The notes under the pieces are model-generated. The model searched no databases, had not been told where the DNA came from, and worked only from the letters and a program-made list of their open reading frames with translations. From an uncultured Bacilli bacterium (GTDB lineage: Bacteria; Bacillota_I; Bacilli_A; RFN20; CAG-288): a DNA stretch of 10,375 nt. Positions 1 through 6,712 of this stretch are shown piece by piece; within the stretch, counting starts at the first letter, position 1; each line of letters begins with the position of its first letter. The position numbers were made by a program, and so were the translations under genes. The stretch is taken from the NCBI GenBank assembly GCA_934700375.1, contig CAKUXT010000061.1, positions 1 through 10,375 of the forward strand, written 5' to 3'.

Positions 1-72
1 CAGCCTACTTATAAAGCAAAAAGAGAAATCATGTGCCTTTGCAAGAAACATAAAATTAAAGTAGAGGATTAG
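1..72 (+). CDS. C-terminal end of an upstream gene (partial, unidentified)
   Basis: The first frame is open from the window edge to a TAG at 70-72 and encodes 23 lysine-rich residues including two cysteines (CLCKK). Only three bases separate this stop from the hsdM ATG, and the hsdM ribosome site (GAGG at about 64-67) would lie inside its last codons. That spacing is typical of genes sharing a transcript, so I infer the tail of an operon partner of hsdM. The fragment is too short to assign a family. An hsdR gene upstream of hsdM is possible but cannot be shown. It could also be a chance open frame. Confidence 0.35.
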   Translation, partial: QPTYKAKREIMCLCKKHKIKVED

Positions 73-75
73 CAT

Positions 76-1551
76 ATGGCAACTATTGATGAAAAAGTGT
101 TGTGGGGTGCCGCCGAAAAACTCCGTGATAAATGTGACCCTGCTGATTATAAGAACGTTGTGCTAGGTTTGGTCTTCCTGAAATATGTCAGCGATCGTTA
201 TATGGCCAAATACAATGCCCTTGTTAAAGAAGGGGAAGGGTCAGAAAACGATGAAGACGAATATATCGCTGATCACGTGTTTATTGTTCCAAAAGAAGCT
301 TTATGGGATAACGTTGCTAGGTATTCTAAAAGCCCTGAATTAGGGCAAAAAATTGATGAAGCGTTTATCTTACTCGAAAAGCATAATAACCAGTTAAAGG
401 GCATTCTTCCTAAGACGTATTCAAAGAGTGACTTAGACAAAAAGGCTTTAGGCGAATTGGTTGATTTCTTTACCACAAATCTTCATATGGAAGATGCTGA
501 TGGAGATTTTTTCGGTCAAGTCTACGAATATTATATTGGTGCTTTCGCTACATATATGCCGCAAAAGGGTGGCGAATTCTTTACTCCAAAGTCTATCGTT
601 GAATTGATGGTTGATATCATTGAACCTCACAAGGGCCGCGTTTATGATCCCTGCTGCGGGTCCGGCGGCATGTTTGTTCAATGTGAAAAATTCGTAAAAG
701 AACATCAAGGACTGGTTGATGACCTCTCTATCTATGGCCAGGAATCAAATCCTGGCACTTGGAAGATGGCAAAAATGAATCTTGCTATTCGCGGCATTGA
801 AGGCGATTTGGGTGAAAGCAATGGCGATTCTTTTACCGATGATAAGCATAAGGATCTACGTGCTGATTATATTCTTGCAAATCCACCTTATAATTCCAAA
901 GACTATTGGAAAGCAGAATTAGAAGGTGATCCAAGATGGATATTCGGTAAACCTGATGAAAAGAACGCAAACTATGCTTGGCTTGAATTAATGTTCGCAA
1001 AGCTGGCTCCAAAAGGGTTGGCGGCCATTCTTATGCCAAATGGCGCTACTACTAGTGGCGGTGTTGATTTAAATGTTCGCAAAGCCATGGTGGAAGCCGG
1101 TAAAGTCGATGCCATTCTTGATTTGCCGGATAAATTATTCGCCAACACTGGTATTAGCGTTCAATGCTGGGTTTTGAATCGTGGCAAAACTGATACGGAT
1201 GTTTTGTTTGTTAATGCCTCTTCAATGGGTCGAATGATCTCAAGAAAACTTAGAGTGTTGGATCCTGAAGATATCGATAAAGTAGCCAAGACATACCATG
1301 CCTATAAGAAAAATGAAGGCTATGAGGATGTACTTGGCTTCTGCAAAAAGGCTTCTATTGAGGAAATCAAGGAAAAAGATTTTTCTTTGAACCCTGGAAG
1401 ATACGTTGGCGTAGATGATTCCAATAAGATGACTCCTGAAGAAATTCAGGAGGAGCTTAAGAAGACATCTGCCGAATTATTCAAATTAATGGAGGAGGGA
1501 AAAGAATTAGAAGACAAAGTGAAACAAATTCTTATTGAAGAGATGAAGTAG
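76..1551 (+). CDS. hsdM: Type I restriction-modification system methyltransferase subunit HsdM
   Basis: Adenine-N6 DNA methyltransferase subunit of a type I R-M complex. Two HsdM chains with one HsdS form the methylase, which transfers a methyl group from S-adenosylmethionine to adenine in the site chosen by HsdS. The 491-residue protein has the usual length. An N-terminal helical HsdM_N domain covers about residues 8-140. The N6-methyltransferase domain follows, with the SAM-binding motif I DPCCGSGGMF at 191-200 and the catalytic motif NPPY at 269-272. A charged helical tail (about 450-491) is the part expected to contact HsdS. No motif is damaged, so it should be active. A GAGG ribosome site lies 8 bases before the ATG. 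Its TAG stop (1549-1551) is formed by the first three bases of the leftmost inverted recombination site, so inversion cannot remove the stop. Confidence 0.97.
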   Translation: MATIDEKVLWGAAEKLRDKCDPADYKNVVLGLVFLKYVSDRYMAKYNALVKEGEGSENDEDEYIADHVFIVPKEALWDNVARYSKSPELGQKIDEAFILLEKHNNQLKGILPKTYSKSDLDKKALGELVDFFTTNLHMEDADGDFFGQVYEYYIGAFATYMPQKGGEFFTPKSIVELMVDIIEPHKGRVYDPCCGSGGMFVQCEKFVKEHQGLVDDLSIYGQESNPGTWKMAKMNLAIRGIEGDLGESNGDSFTDDKHKDLRADYILANPPYNSKDYWKAELEGDPRWIFGKPDEKNANYAWLELMFAKLAPKGLAAILMPNGATTSGGVDLNVRKAMVEAGKVDAILDLPDKLFANTGISVQCWVLNRGKTDTDVLFVNASSMGRMISRKLRVLDPEDIDKVAKTYHAYKKNEGYEDVLGFCKKASIEEIKEKDFSLNPGRYVGVDDSNKMTPEEIQEELKKTSAELFKLMEEGKELEDKVKQILIEEMK

Positions 1552-2020
1552 TGTCAACTATGTGTTGTTGCCGAACAATGTTTGGAAGATCCATTACGAC
1601 ATTTTCTAAAGAGGTTTTTGAGAGTTCTTTAAATGTCGCGCCACCAGAAATACTCTTCAAAAATTCAATTTTTGTCGAAAGCCAATAAAACATATATAAA
1701 GGTAAAATTCTACCTTGGCTGCAAATCAATGATTTGAAGCCTTGATTGGTACATAAATCATTCTTGGCAATCGCCAAATATCCAATTGGAGCTCTGGAGG
1801 TTAAAAGAATAGTATTTTTAGGAACAAGCGTAGTGGAACAACTTTGATATCCTTCTTTGGTGATATTTCTTTCTCCACTTGAAATATATCTACCTGAAAA
1901 TGCTGATAAATCCTTAGGTGTTATCCAAGGGATATTTCCATCCCAATAAGATTTTTCTTTTGTGGAAGGCGTCGAGCCATTCACGACTTCTGCTATATCT
2001 TTAATTAAAACTTTATCCAT
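1532..2020 (-). CDS. hsdS: Silent N-terminal HsdS half-cassette N1 (one TRD)
   Basis: This encodes the first half of a type I specificity subunit, a single target recognition domain that would bind one half of the bipartite DNA site. It begins MDKVLIKDIAEVVNGSTPS and carries the classic TRD pattern G-STPS followed by YWDG-IPWITPKDL (about residues 15-40). A GGATFKELS segment near residue 130 is typical of the end of a TRD. The cassette ends in RQQHIVDT, encoded by the recombination site, then runs five residues into antisense hsdM before a TAA. It lacks the central conserved helices and second TRD. It points against hsdM, so it is probably not expressed in this arrangement. No clear ribosome site precedes the ATG. 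It faces N2 head to head with 21 bases between the start codons. Confidence 0.85.
   Translation of the reverse strand: MDKVLIKDIAEVVNGSTPSTKEKSYWDGNIPWITPKDLSAFSGRYISSGERNITKEGYQSCSTTLVPKNTILLTSRAPIGYLAIAKNDLCTNQGFKSLICSQGRILPLYMFYWLSTKIEFLKSISGGATFKELSKTSLENVVMDLPNIVRQQHIVDTTSSLQ
1549..1570 (-). repeat. Recombination site 1 (N-type, inverted)
   Basis: Read on the minus strand, this copy contains CAACACATAGTTGACACTA and codes the QQHIVDT end of cassette N1. It differs from the N2, N3 and N4 sites at one base near its outer end (CAA in place of CAG). It is the left boundary of the invertible region and overlaps the hsdM stop codon. Confidence 0.85.
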
Positions 2021-2041
2021 AATTCTTAAATTAAATCACTT

Positions 2042-2497
2042 ATGAAACAAAAACTATCTGAAATAGCCAATATAACTATGGGCCAGTCTCCTTTATCAGG
2101 TTGCTACAACTCCGATGGAATAGGAACTCCTTTTTTGCAGGGGTGCACAACATTTGGAAGAGTCTATCCGTCATACGATACCTGGACAACTCAATTTAAC
2201 AAAAGCGCTAACAAAGACGATGTTTTATTTACAGTTAGAGCGCCTGTCGGCGATGTAAATCTTTGTCAGAGATTTACTGCAATTGGCCGTGGTTTGGCTT
2301 CGATTCACGCAACGAAAGTTAGTCCAAAGTATTTATTCTATTTGCTAGAAGGAAATAAGTCGGCTTTCACTTCTGAATCATCTGGTACCATCTACCAATC
2401 CATCAATAAAGATAAACTGTGCAATGTTATTTTGAACGTACACGATTCACGAACACAGCAACACATAGTTGACACTAGAAGGGAGCGGTCCTTATGA
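2042..2497 (+). CDS. hsdS: N-terminal HsdS half-cassette N2 (one TRD)
   Basis: A 151-residue single-TRD protein beginning MKQKLSEIANITMGQSP; the MGQSP motif near residue 13-17 is typical of type I specificity domains. It ends in TQQHIVDT, encoded by site 2, followed by RRERSL and TGA. The bases after the site also serve as the ribosome site of N3. The stop overlaps the N3 start as ATGA (2494-2497), which suggests translational coupling. No ribosome site is visible before its own ATG. As it stands it lacks the central conserved helix bundle and the second TRD. It is therefore either a silent donor or a short half-subunit. Confidence 0.83.
   Translation: MKQKLSEIANITMGQSPLSGCYNSDGIGTPFLQGCTTFGRVYPSYDTWTTQFNKSANKDDVLFTVRAPVGDVNLCQRFTAIGRGLASIHATKVSPKYLFYLLEGNKSAFTSESSGTIYQSINKDKLCNVILNVHDSRTQQHIVDTRRERSL
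2456..2477 (+). repeat. Recombination site 2 (N-type, direct)
   Basis: A 22-base site with core TAGTTGACACTA at 2466-2477, identical over its length to the copies at 2908 and 3356. It codes QQHIVDT at the end of N2. It opposes sites 1, 6 and 7, so inversion with them is possible. Confidence 0.88.
2479..2485 (+). promoter_or_regulatory. Ribosome binding site of N3, placed just after site 2
   Basis: AAGGGAG lies 8 bases before the ATG at 2494 and starts directly downstream of the recombination core. Whichever N cassette is moved in front of this site, the same ribosome site still follows it for the next cassette. Confidence 0.6.
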
Positions 2498-2940
2498 GAG
2501 AAGTTCAATTAAGAGAAGTTGTTGACGTTTACGATAATTTAAGAAGACCTTTGTCAACAATGGCAAGATCAGTCATTCAAGGTGAATACCCTTATTACAG
2601 CGCAAACGGAATAATAGATTCAATAAATCGATATATTTTCTCGGGCGAATACATTCTAGTGGCCGAAGACGGTTCAGTAAGAACGAATGATGGAAAACCC
2701 ATACTCAAGTTAACCAAGGAAGATGAACAGTTTTGGGTAAGTAATCATGCTCATGTTTTAAGAGCTAAAGACGGAATACTCAATAAGTATTTGTACTACA
2801 ACTTAAGCCAAATAAATGTTGATCAGATTATCACCGGAGCCGTGCAACTTAAAGTTAGTCAAGAAAATCTTTTAAAACTTAGGGTTAAACTTCATTCATC
2901 CACAGAACAGCAACACATAGTTGACACTAGGAGGTATTAA
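2494..2940 (+). CDS. hsdS: N-terminal HsdS half-cassette N3 (one TRD)
   Basis: A 148-residue single TRD beginning MREVQLREVVDVYDN. It has the common specificity-domain pattern YPYYSANGIIDSINRYIF followed by ILVAEDGSV (about residues 29-67), and ends EQQHIVDT then RRY and TAA. It starts within an ATGA overlap with N2 and stops one base before the N4 start, so N2, N3 and N4 look translationally coupled. It has no second TRD or central helix region. It is either a storage cassette awaiting rearrangement or a half-subunit made alongside the others. Half-length HsdS proteins are known to dimerise in some engineered or natural systems, so activity is not excluded. Confidence 0.83.
   Translation: MREVQLREVVDVYDNLRRPLSTMARSVIQGEYPYYSANGIIDSINRYIFSGEYILVAEDGSVRTNDGKPILKLTKEDEQFWVSNHAHVLRAKDGILNKYLYYNLSQINVDQIITGAVQLKVSQENLLKLRVKLHSSTEQQHIVDTRRY
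2908..2929 (+). repeat. Recombination site 3 (N-type, direct)
   Basis: This copy is identical to site 2 over 22 bases, with its core at 2918-2929. It codes the QQHIVDT end of N3, and its last base is the first base of the AGGAGG ribosome site of N4. Confidence 0.88.
2929..2934 (+). promoter_or_regulatory. Ribosome binding site of N4 hsdS
   Basis: A perfect AGGAGG lies 7 bases before the ATG at 2942. This decides the N4 start: a longer reading from about 2921 would begin inside the recombination site, upstream of this ribosome site. Confidence 0.75.
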
Positions 2941-2941
2941 G

Positions 2942-3433
2942 ATGCGCGTGGGTAATTTTGCAAAACTATGCAGCGACAAAATATCTGGTAGCAGTCTATT
3001 GCCTTCGAATTATCTTTCGACTGAGAATATGATTCCAGAGTTTGGAGGGTTTGTTTCATCAAATAAGGTGCCACATATTATGGTTACCAAATATTTGAAA
3101 GATGATATCCTCCTTTCTAACATTAGGCCATACTTCAAGAAAATGGTTTACGCCAAACAAGATGGTGGCTGTTCTAATGATGTGCTTTGCATAAGAACAG
3201 ACAGTTCAATTTGTTTAGCGAAATATCTTTATTACGCCTTATCTACAAAGGCATTCTTTGACAAATACATCGCTTCTTGCAAGGGGACCAAAATGCCGAG
3301 AGGTGATAAGAACACTCTTCTTGATTACGAAATAAATCTACTTTCAATTGGAGATCAGCAACACATAGTTGACACTATAGGAACCATAGACGATTTGATC
3401 GAAAATAGAGAAGTATTGAATGTGAGAAGTTGA
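2942..3433 (+). CDS. hsdS: HsdS first half N4, in the C-adjacent position (TRD1 plus start of central helix)
   Basis: This is the N cassette currently next to a C-terminal half, and so the best candidate for the active one. It begins MRVGNFAKLCSDKISG and has the motif series STENM, LLSNIRPYFKKMV and GGCSNDVL, a well-known TRD subclass. Site 4 codes DQQHIVDT, and the conserved spacer then starts as IGTIDDLIENREVLN. At that point the frame is lost and translation stops at TGA 3431-3433, giving 163 residues. A full-length HsdS would continue directly into C1. A strong AGGAGG site precedes the ATG. The stop overlaps a TTG of the next frame (TTGA). This may be an off state, a recent mutation, or a half-subunit that pairs with itself. 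Confidence 0.83.
   Translation: MRVGNFAKLCSDKISGSSLLPSNYLSTENMIPEFGGFVSSNKVPHIMVTKYLKDDILLSNIRPYFKKMVYAKQDGGCSNDVLCIRTDSSICLAKYLYYALSTKAFFDKYIASCKGTKMPRGDKNTLLDYEINLLSIGDQQHIVDTIGTIDDLIENREVLNVRS
3356..3402 (+). repeat. Recombination site 4 (N4/C1 junction, direct)
   Basis: The N-type part (3356-3377) is identical to sites 2 and 3. The C-type part continues into TATAGGAACCATAGACG. From 3364 to 3402 it matches the right-edge site 7 (6705-6743, opposite strand) perfectly over 39 bases, the longest inverted match in the locus. An exchange here would join N4 to C3. Confidence 0.88.
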
Positions 3434-3963
3434 AGCAATTTTCTACAGAATTATTTGAATCATATCAAATATTAGATTCCAAAACACAGCTAAGTATAAA
3501 AGAATGCTGCAAGATTAAAACTGGTAAATTAAATGCCGACGCTTGCAAAATCAATGGAAGGTACCATTTTTTCACCTGCAGCCGTGAACCATCGTTAATC
3601 AATAGTTATGCTTTTGATACTCAGGCAATAATTATTGCAGGCAATGGAGATATAAATTGCAAGTTTTACAAAGGGAAATTCAATGCCTATCAGCGAACAT
3701 ATGTTTTAGAACCACAATCTTATTTCTTTTTGTTTTTGAAACAATGTGAAGCGAGCATAAATGAACTAAAGAAGATTTCCCAAGGTTCAGTAATTAAATT
3801 CATCACGAAACCCATGTTAGAAAAAATCACAATTCAATTGAATGATTATGCTTTATCAGCAAATCTAAATATTGGAAAAGTGTATTTAGAAATGCTCAAC
3901 AACTCGTTTGAAATATCAAAATTAAAAGAAATAAAGGCGTCGTTACTAAAAAAATACTTCTGA
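3430..3963 (+). CDS. hsdS: HsdS second half C1 (TRD2), out of frame with N4
   Basis: The C-terminal half of a specificity subunit. It has a spacer helix (KLKQFSTELFESYQ), TRD2 with TGKLNADACKINGRYHFFTC, then AIIIAGNGD and GKFNAYQRTYVLEP (about residues 31-100). A coiled-coil-like tail ends LKEIKASLLKKYF, the usual end of HsdS. The 3430 TTG is only where the frame can formally start. Comparing the spacer with C2, C3 and C4 places the true reading upstream, joined to N4 through the HIVDT site. Removing two bases (GT, 3422-3423) gives an uninterrupted spacer of the same length as the other three cassettes. No good ribosome site precedes the TTG, though the TTGA overlap could allow weak re-initiation. 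Confidence 0.82.
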   Translation: MKQFSTELFESYQILDSKTQLSIKECCKIKTGKLNADACKINGRYHFFTCSREPSLINSYAFDTQAIIIAGNGDINCKFYKGKFNAYQRTYVLEPQSYFFLFLKQCEASINELKKISQGSVIKFITKPMLEKITIQLNDYALSANLNIGKVYLEMLNNSFEISKLKEIKASLLKKYF

Positions 3964-4575
3964 TTAGTTGACACTATAGGAAGCGTGGATAGCCTTATTG
4001 AATTAAACCAAGAGAAAATAAGTAAAATCAAAAGTTTAGCAACTCAAAGATATGAGTTCCTTTATAAGGCTTACCCCAAATCAGCAATTGGAAACAGGCT
4101 AAAATTTATCAAAGGAAAACAGCCAAAATTTGTATCAAAAGAAGATGGCTTGCCATATTTGATAATTGATGATTTAGCATCGAATATTTATACACAATTT
4201 TCTTCTAAAGGATTAGTTTGCGATGAAAGTGATGTCTTGATGGTAATGGATGGAGCTTCCAGCGGAAAAGTTTTCACGGGGAATAAAGGCTATGTGGGTT
4301 CTACACTTGCTAAACTATCCTCGCCTAAAATAAAATTGTCGATTTTATATTTTGGCTTATCAAAATTCGAAAAAGAGATAATGAAAAATACCACAGGATC
4401 CGCTATTCCTCATACTGATAAATCTTTCGTTTCCGAACTTCAAATAATTGATGATTTAGATGACAAAACAACTGATTTTTTCGAATTTAGTCTAAATCAA
4501 ATTTGCAATCTAAGAATGCAAAATTCCCTTTTAAACACCCAAAAAGAAATCCTGCTTCAGAAGTATTTTCATTGA
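3964..4575 (+). CDS. hsdS: Silent C-terminal HsdS half-cassette C2
   Basis: This frame begins right after the TGA of C1 and reads LVDTIGSVDSLIELNQEKIS, the junction peptide and central spacer of an HsdS. TRD2 follows, with GKQPKFVSKEDGLPYLIIDD and DVLMVMDGASSGKV, then a GSTLA segment. The end is the canonical LLNTQKEILLQKYFH. It has no ribosome site and no natural start; the first formal start is the GTG at 3985. It is best read as a stored second half that is expressed only once an N cassette is joined to its site. Its TGA is directly followed, with no spare base, by the stop of the convergent recombinase gene. Confidence 0.82.
   Translation, partial: LVDTIGSVDSLIELNQEKISKIKSLATQRYEFLYKAYPKSAIGNRLKFIKGKQPKFVSKEDGLPYLIIDDLASNIYTQFSSKGLVCDESDVLMVMDGASSGKVFTGNKGYVGSTLAKLSSPKIKLSILYFGLSKFEKEIMKNTTGSAIPHTDKSFVSELQIIDDLDDKTTDFFEFSLNQICNLRMQNSLLNTQKEILLQKYFH
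3965..3982 (+). repeat. Recombination site 5 (C-type, direct, before C2)
   Basis: The 18 bases TAGTTGACACTATAGGAA match site 4 exactly across the core and the first bases of the C side. The upstream N-side half (CAACACA) is absent, because the C1 stop lies there instead. It codes VDTIG at the start of C2. Confidence 0.83.
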
Positions 4576-5376
4576 TTACCAAGTGACGATTTTGTCGACG
4601 ACCTCTTTTTGCTCTTCACTTGTTTTTCTTAGGTAAATTCTTGTTGTTTCAATGGATTCATGTCCCATCAGATCAGCCAATAGGGCGATGTCTTTGTTCT
4701 TCTCCAAAAAATTCTTCGCAAAACGATGCCTAAAGGAATGAGGATATATTACAGAGAGATCCATTTTGTATTTCTTTGCCAATTGCTTTAATTGATGAGA
4801 AAGACCACGAGTAGTTATTTGTTGCCCCTGAGCATTTAAGAAAAGATAACCTGATGTTCTATTTATAGACGTGTAATAAGCAATTGCTTTCTTTTGTAAT
4901 GAGGAAGGAATAAAGATTCTTCTTATCTTTCCTGCCTTCGTATATAGATCAATATATCCTCTTGTAACGTTCTCATATTTGAATTGAATCAATTCAGAGA
5001 CTCTGGCTCCAGTCGCTCCTAAAAACCTAACTACAAAATACCAATCGTAGTTTTTATCTTTCCAGAGTTTGTTTTTAAGGAATTCGTAATCTGCATCACT
5101 AATGACATTCTCAAGAAATGTCTTTTGCTGGAGTTTAACAAACTTTAATTTCAAGCTTGGCTTTTTAATGAAGTCAAGGTATTTGTTTATGCCTTGTAGC
5201 CTTAGGTTTATGGTCTTTCCTTTATATGAATCGACCAGGAATGCCTTGAAGGAAAGTAAGTTATCTTTTGTGACCTTTTCATATCTAGAGAAGAATAGAT
5301 CAACAGAAGATTGATAAGAATCTATCGTGTTTTTAGATAGATTCTCATGCTTAAGAAAATCTTTGAAATCTTGCAT
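4576..5376 (-). CDS. Tyrosine recombinase (XerC/D-type integrase) of the hsdS shufflon
   Basis: A 266-residue site-specific recombinase of the phage-integrase family that cuts and rejoins DNA through a 3'-phosphotyrosine. The N-terminal SAM-like core-binding domain spans about residues 1-75. The catalytic domain carries all expected residues: R125 in ATGARVSEL, K147 in TKAGKIRR, H213 and R216 in PHSFRHRFA, H239 in MGHES, and the nucleophile Y248 in TRIYLRK. Its position between hsdS cassettes makes it the obvious enzyme for the TAGTTGACACTA sites, as in other invertible hsdS loci. It lies inside the invertible segment and would turn over with it. An AGGAGG sits 9 bases before the ATG, inside a hairpin. 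It is transcribed in the same direction as C3 and C4. It looks intact and active. Confidence 0.95.
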   Translation of the reverse strand: MQDFKDFLKHENLSKNTIDSYQSSVDLFFSRYEKVTKDNLLSFKAFLVDSYKGKTINLRLQGINKYLDFIKKPSLKLKFVKLQQKTFLENVISDADYEFLKNKLWKDKNYDWYFVVRFLGATGARVSELIQFKYENVTRGYIDLYTKAGKIRRIFIPSSLQKKAIAYYTSINRTSGYLFLNAQGQQITTRGLSHQLKQLAKKYKMDLSVIYPHSFRHRFAKNFLEKNKDIALLADLMGHESIETTRIYLRKTSEEQKEVVDKIVTW

Positions 5377-5386
5377 ATTTATATGC

Positions 5387-5404
5387 CTCCTAAGATATTA
5401 GGAG
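5387..5404 (-). promoter_or_regulatory. Hairpin covering the ribosome site of the recombinase
   Basis: On the minus strand CTCCTAA, loop TATC, TTAGGAG forms a perfect 7-base-pair stem whose right arm contains most of the AGGAGG ribosome site. The ATG follows 9 bases later. If transcription starts upstream, for example from C3/C4 read-through, the ribosome site would be masked and recombinase output kept low. The pairing is visible; the regulatory role is inferred. Confidence 0.5.
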
Positions 5405-5435
5405 ATACCAAAAATGACTTAGATTTCAAAAAAGG

Positions 5436-6041
5436 CTAAAAATATTTGTTAAGCAATATGCGTTTTTGATTCAGCAGAATACTCTTCCTTTTCTTAAGAT
5501 TTTCAATTTCACCAAATAGTATTTCAAGTATTTGATTTAAGCAAAAATAATCGGCGTCAATAAAAAATGGCATTTGTTCAAAGCAGAATCTTCTCAATGA
5601 CTTCACTGTGCTTCCAACTGCTATGGATTCTAAATATTTCTTGTTTGATAGAATTATCTCGTATATAACTTCCGGGCCTAACTTCGTCGTGTTTGGCTGA
5701 ATAAAATATGCTCTCTGGTGCAATCCAAATTTCCCATTTACAAACTTAGGTGTGAAATTTCCTTCTCCTGCAACGACAGCGCCCTTCCCTTCATTGGTGT
5801 ATTTGTTGGAATAAAACGTTCCAATATTCCTTGTGTAAAAAGGGTATCTGCCATTAGGATCGTTTTCATCCAAATTCATTGCTCCAGTTTCTATTTTTAT
5901 GTAGTTTCCTAAATATGACGTTTTTCGTGAATGTTCGATTAGTTGTGAATATAAATTCGACGAAATCTTATGGAGAAATGAGATTCTCTCTTCATAGTTT
6001 TCAATCAAATTATCGACACTTCCTATAGTGTCAATTATCAA
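5436..6041 (-). CDS. hsdS: Silent C-terminal HsdS half-cassette C4
   Basis: The frame starts at the variant site 6 as IIDTIGSVDNLIENYEERI, so the usual V of HIVDT is I here. The conserved spacer helix follows, then TRD2 with TGAMNLDENDPNGRYPFYT, AVVAGEGNF and GKFGLHQRAYFIQP. The end is LLNQKRILLNKYF and TAG. TRD2 resembles C1 in layout (a YPFYT/YHFFT then GKF..QR pattern) but differs strongly in sequence, which suggests a different DNA target. It lies on the minus strand directly downstream of C3, overlapping its stop, and upstream of the recombinase. The formal TTG start at 6041 has no ribosome site, so it is probably unexpressed until recombined. Confidence 0.82.
   Translation of the reverse strand: MIIDTIGSVDNLIENYEERISFLHKISSNLYSQLIEHSRKTSYLGNYIKIETGAMNLDENDPNGRYPFYTRNIGTFYSNKYTNEGKGAVVAGEGNFTPKFVNGKFGLHQRAYFIQPNTTKLGPEVIYEIILSNKKYLESIAVGSTVKSLRRFCFEQMPFFIDADYFCLNQILEILFGEIENLKKRKSILLNQKRILLNKYF
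6020..6037 (-). repeat. Recombination site 6 (C-type, inverted, one core mismatch)
   Basis: Read on the minus strand this is TAATTGACACTATAGGAA, with A in place of G at the third core base compared with all other copies. It codes IDTIG at the start of C4. The mismatch may lower or bias its use. Confidence 0.78.
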
Positions 6042-6712
6042 GAAAAATATTTAGACAACAAAAGTGATTTCTGATTTTCTAAAATATCTATTTCAGAGGT
6101 TAAAATAATAATTTGGTTTTGATAATTTTGTAAATTCTCAGATAACTTTTCAAAACCTTGTGAAGGACCATTGAAAAGATATGTTTGTAATGCTTTTTTG
6201 CTCAAATGAACGACAGTGGTGCCACTGCAAAAACCTAACGCGTGTTTTTTAAACGACTTACTGTTTAGTATTCTGAAGACTAATGCGTTACTAAATTCGT
6301 TAGATTTGGGGGAGACCTTTACCAAATCCATTGAATAAGTGAGAGAGGAATATGTTCCTTTAGTAGGAACCAAAATTGGACGCCCAATAATATCCTGATT
6401 CTTTGTGAGGTCTGTATGACAAACCAAAATATCATTGATATTGCATCTTTTTTCGCTAGGAATTTGTTTGGCAGGGTACAATGATTTTATGCCTCCTCTT
6501 CTAAAACCATTTTCTCTTTCGATGCATTTTATAGATATCATCCCCATAGAAGACTCTTTTAACTCGTCGCCTTTATATGAATAGCCTGGAATAAAATCGC
6601 ATATTTCTCGCAGGGCATATGTTTTTTCTCTATAGGATGCAAACTTTGCATCAAAAGTTTTCTGCGCGAGTTCGTCAATCTTTGCTATTGTTTGTAGCTT
6701 TATCTCGATCAA
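6038..6712 (-). CDS. hsdS: Silent C-terminal HsdS half-cassette C3
   Basis: Entered through site 7, the frame reads VDTIGTIDDLIEIKLQTIAK, the same junction peptide as C1 but with an uninterrupted spacer. TRD2 carries FIPGYSYKGDELKESSMGM, then INDILVCHTDLT and a CSGTTVVHLSKKAL segment. This is a recognised TRD subclass with GYSYKG near its start. It ends LENQKSLLLSKYFS and TGA. Inversion between sites 4 and 7 would join N4 to C3 and give a complete two-TRD HsdS without the frameshift that affects N4-C1. There is no ribosome site at its formal TTG start, so it should be silent here. Confidence 0.83.
   Translation of the reverse strand: MIEIKLQTIAKIDELAQKTFDAKFASYREKTYALREICDFIPGYSYKGDELKESSMGMISIKCIERENGFRRGGIKSLYPAKQIPSEKRCNINDILVCHTDLTKNQDIIGRPILVPTKGTYSSLTYSMDLVKVSPKSNEFSNALVFRILNSKSFKKHALGFCSGTTVVHLSKKALQTYLFNGPSQGFEKLSENLQNYQNQIIILTSEIDILENQKSLLLSKYFS

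Noticed and set aside
273..708. Minus-strand open frames inside hsdM
   Set aside because: They are antisense shadows of a clear methyltransferase gene, with no ribosome site and no recognisable domain.
2466..2477. TTGACA in every recombination site as a -35 promoter element carried by the cassettes
   Set aside because: At 16-18 bases downstream no acceptable -10 hexamer is present at any of the sites, so the match is more simply explained by the VDT codons and the site core.
3431..3963. TGA read as tryptophan (mycoplasma-type code), which would merge C1 with C2
   Set aside because: TGG is used for Trp throughout (for example in hsdM), TGA sits exactly at the normal KYF end of several HsdS halves, and reading TGA at 3431 as Trp would not restore the C1 frame.
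5102..5314. Plus-strand open frame opposite the recombinase
   Set aside because: It is an antisense shadow of the intact recombinase, whose catalytic residues are all in place.
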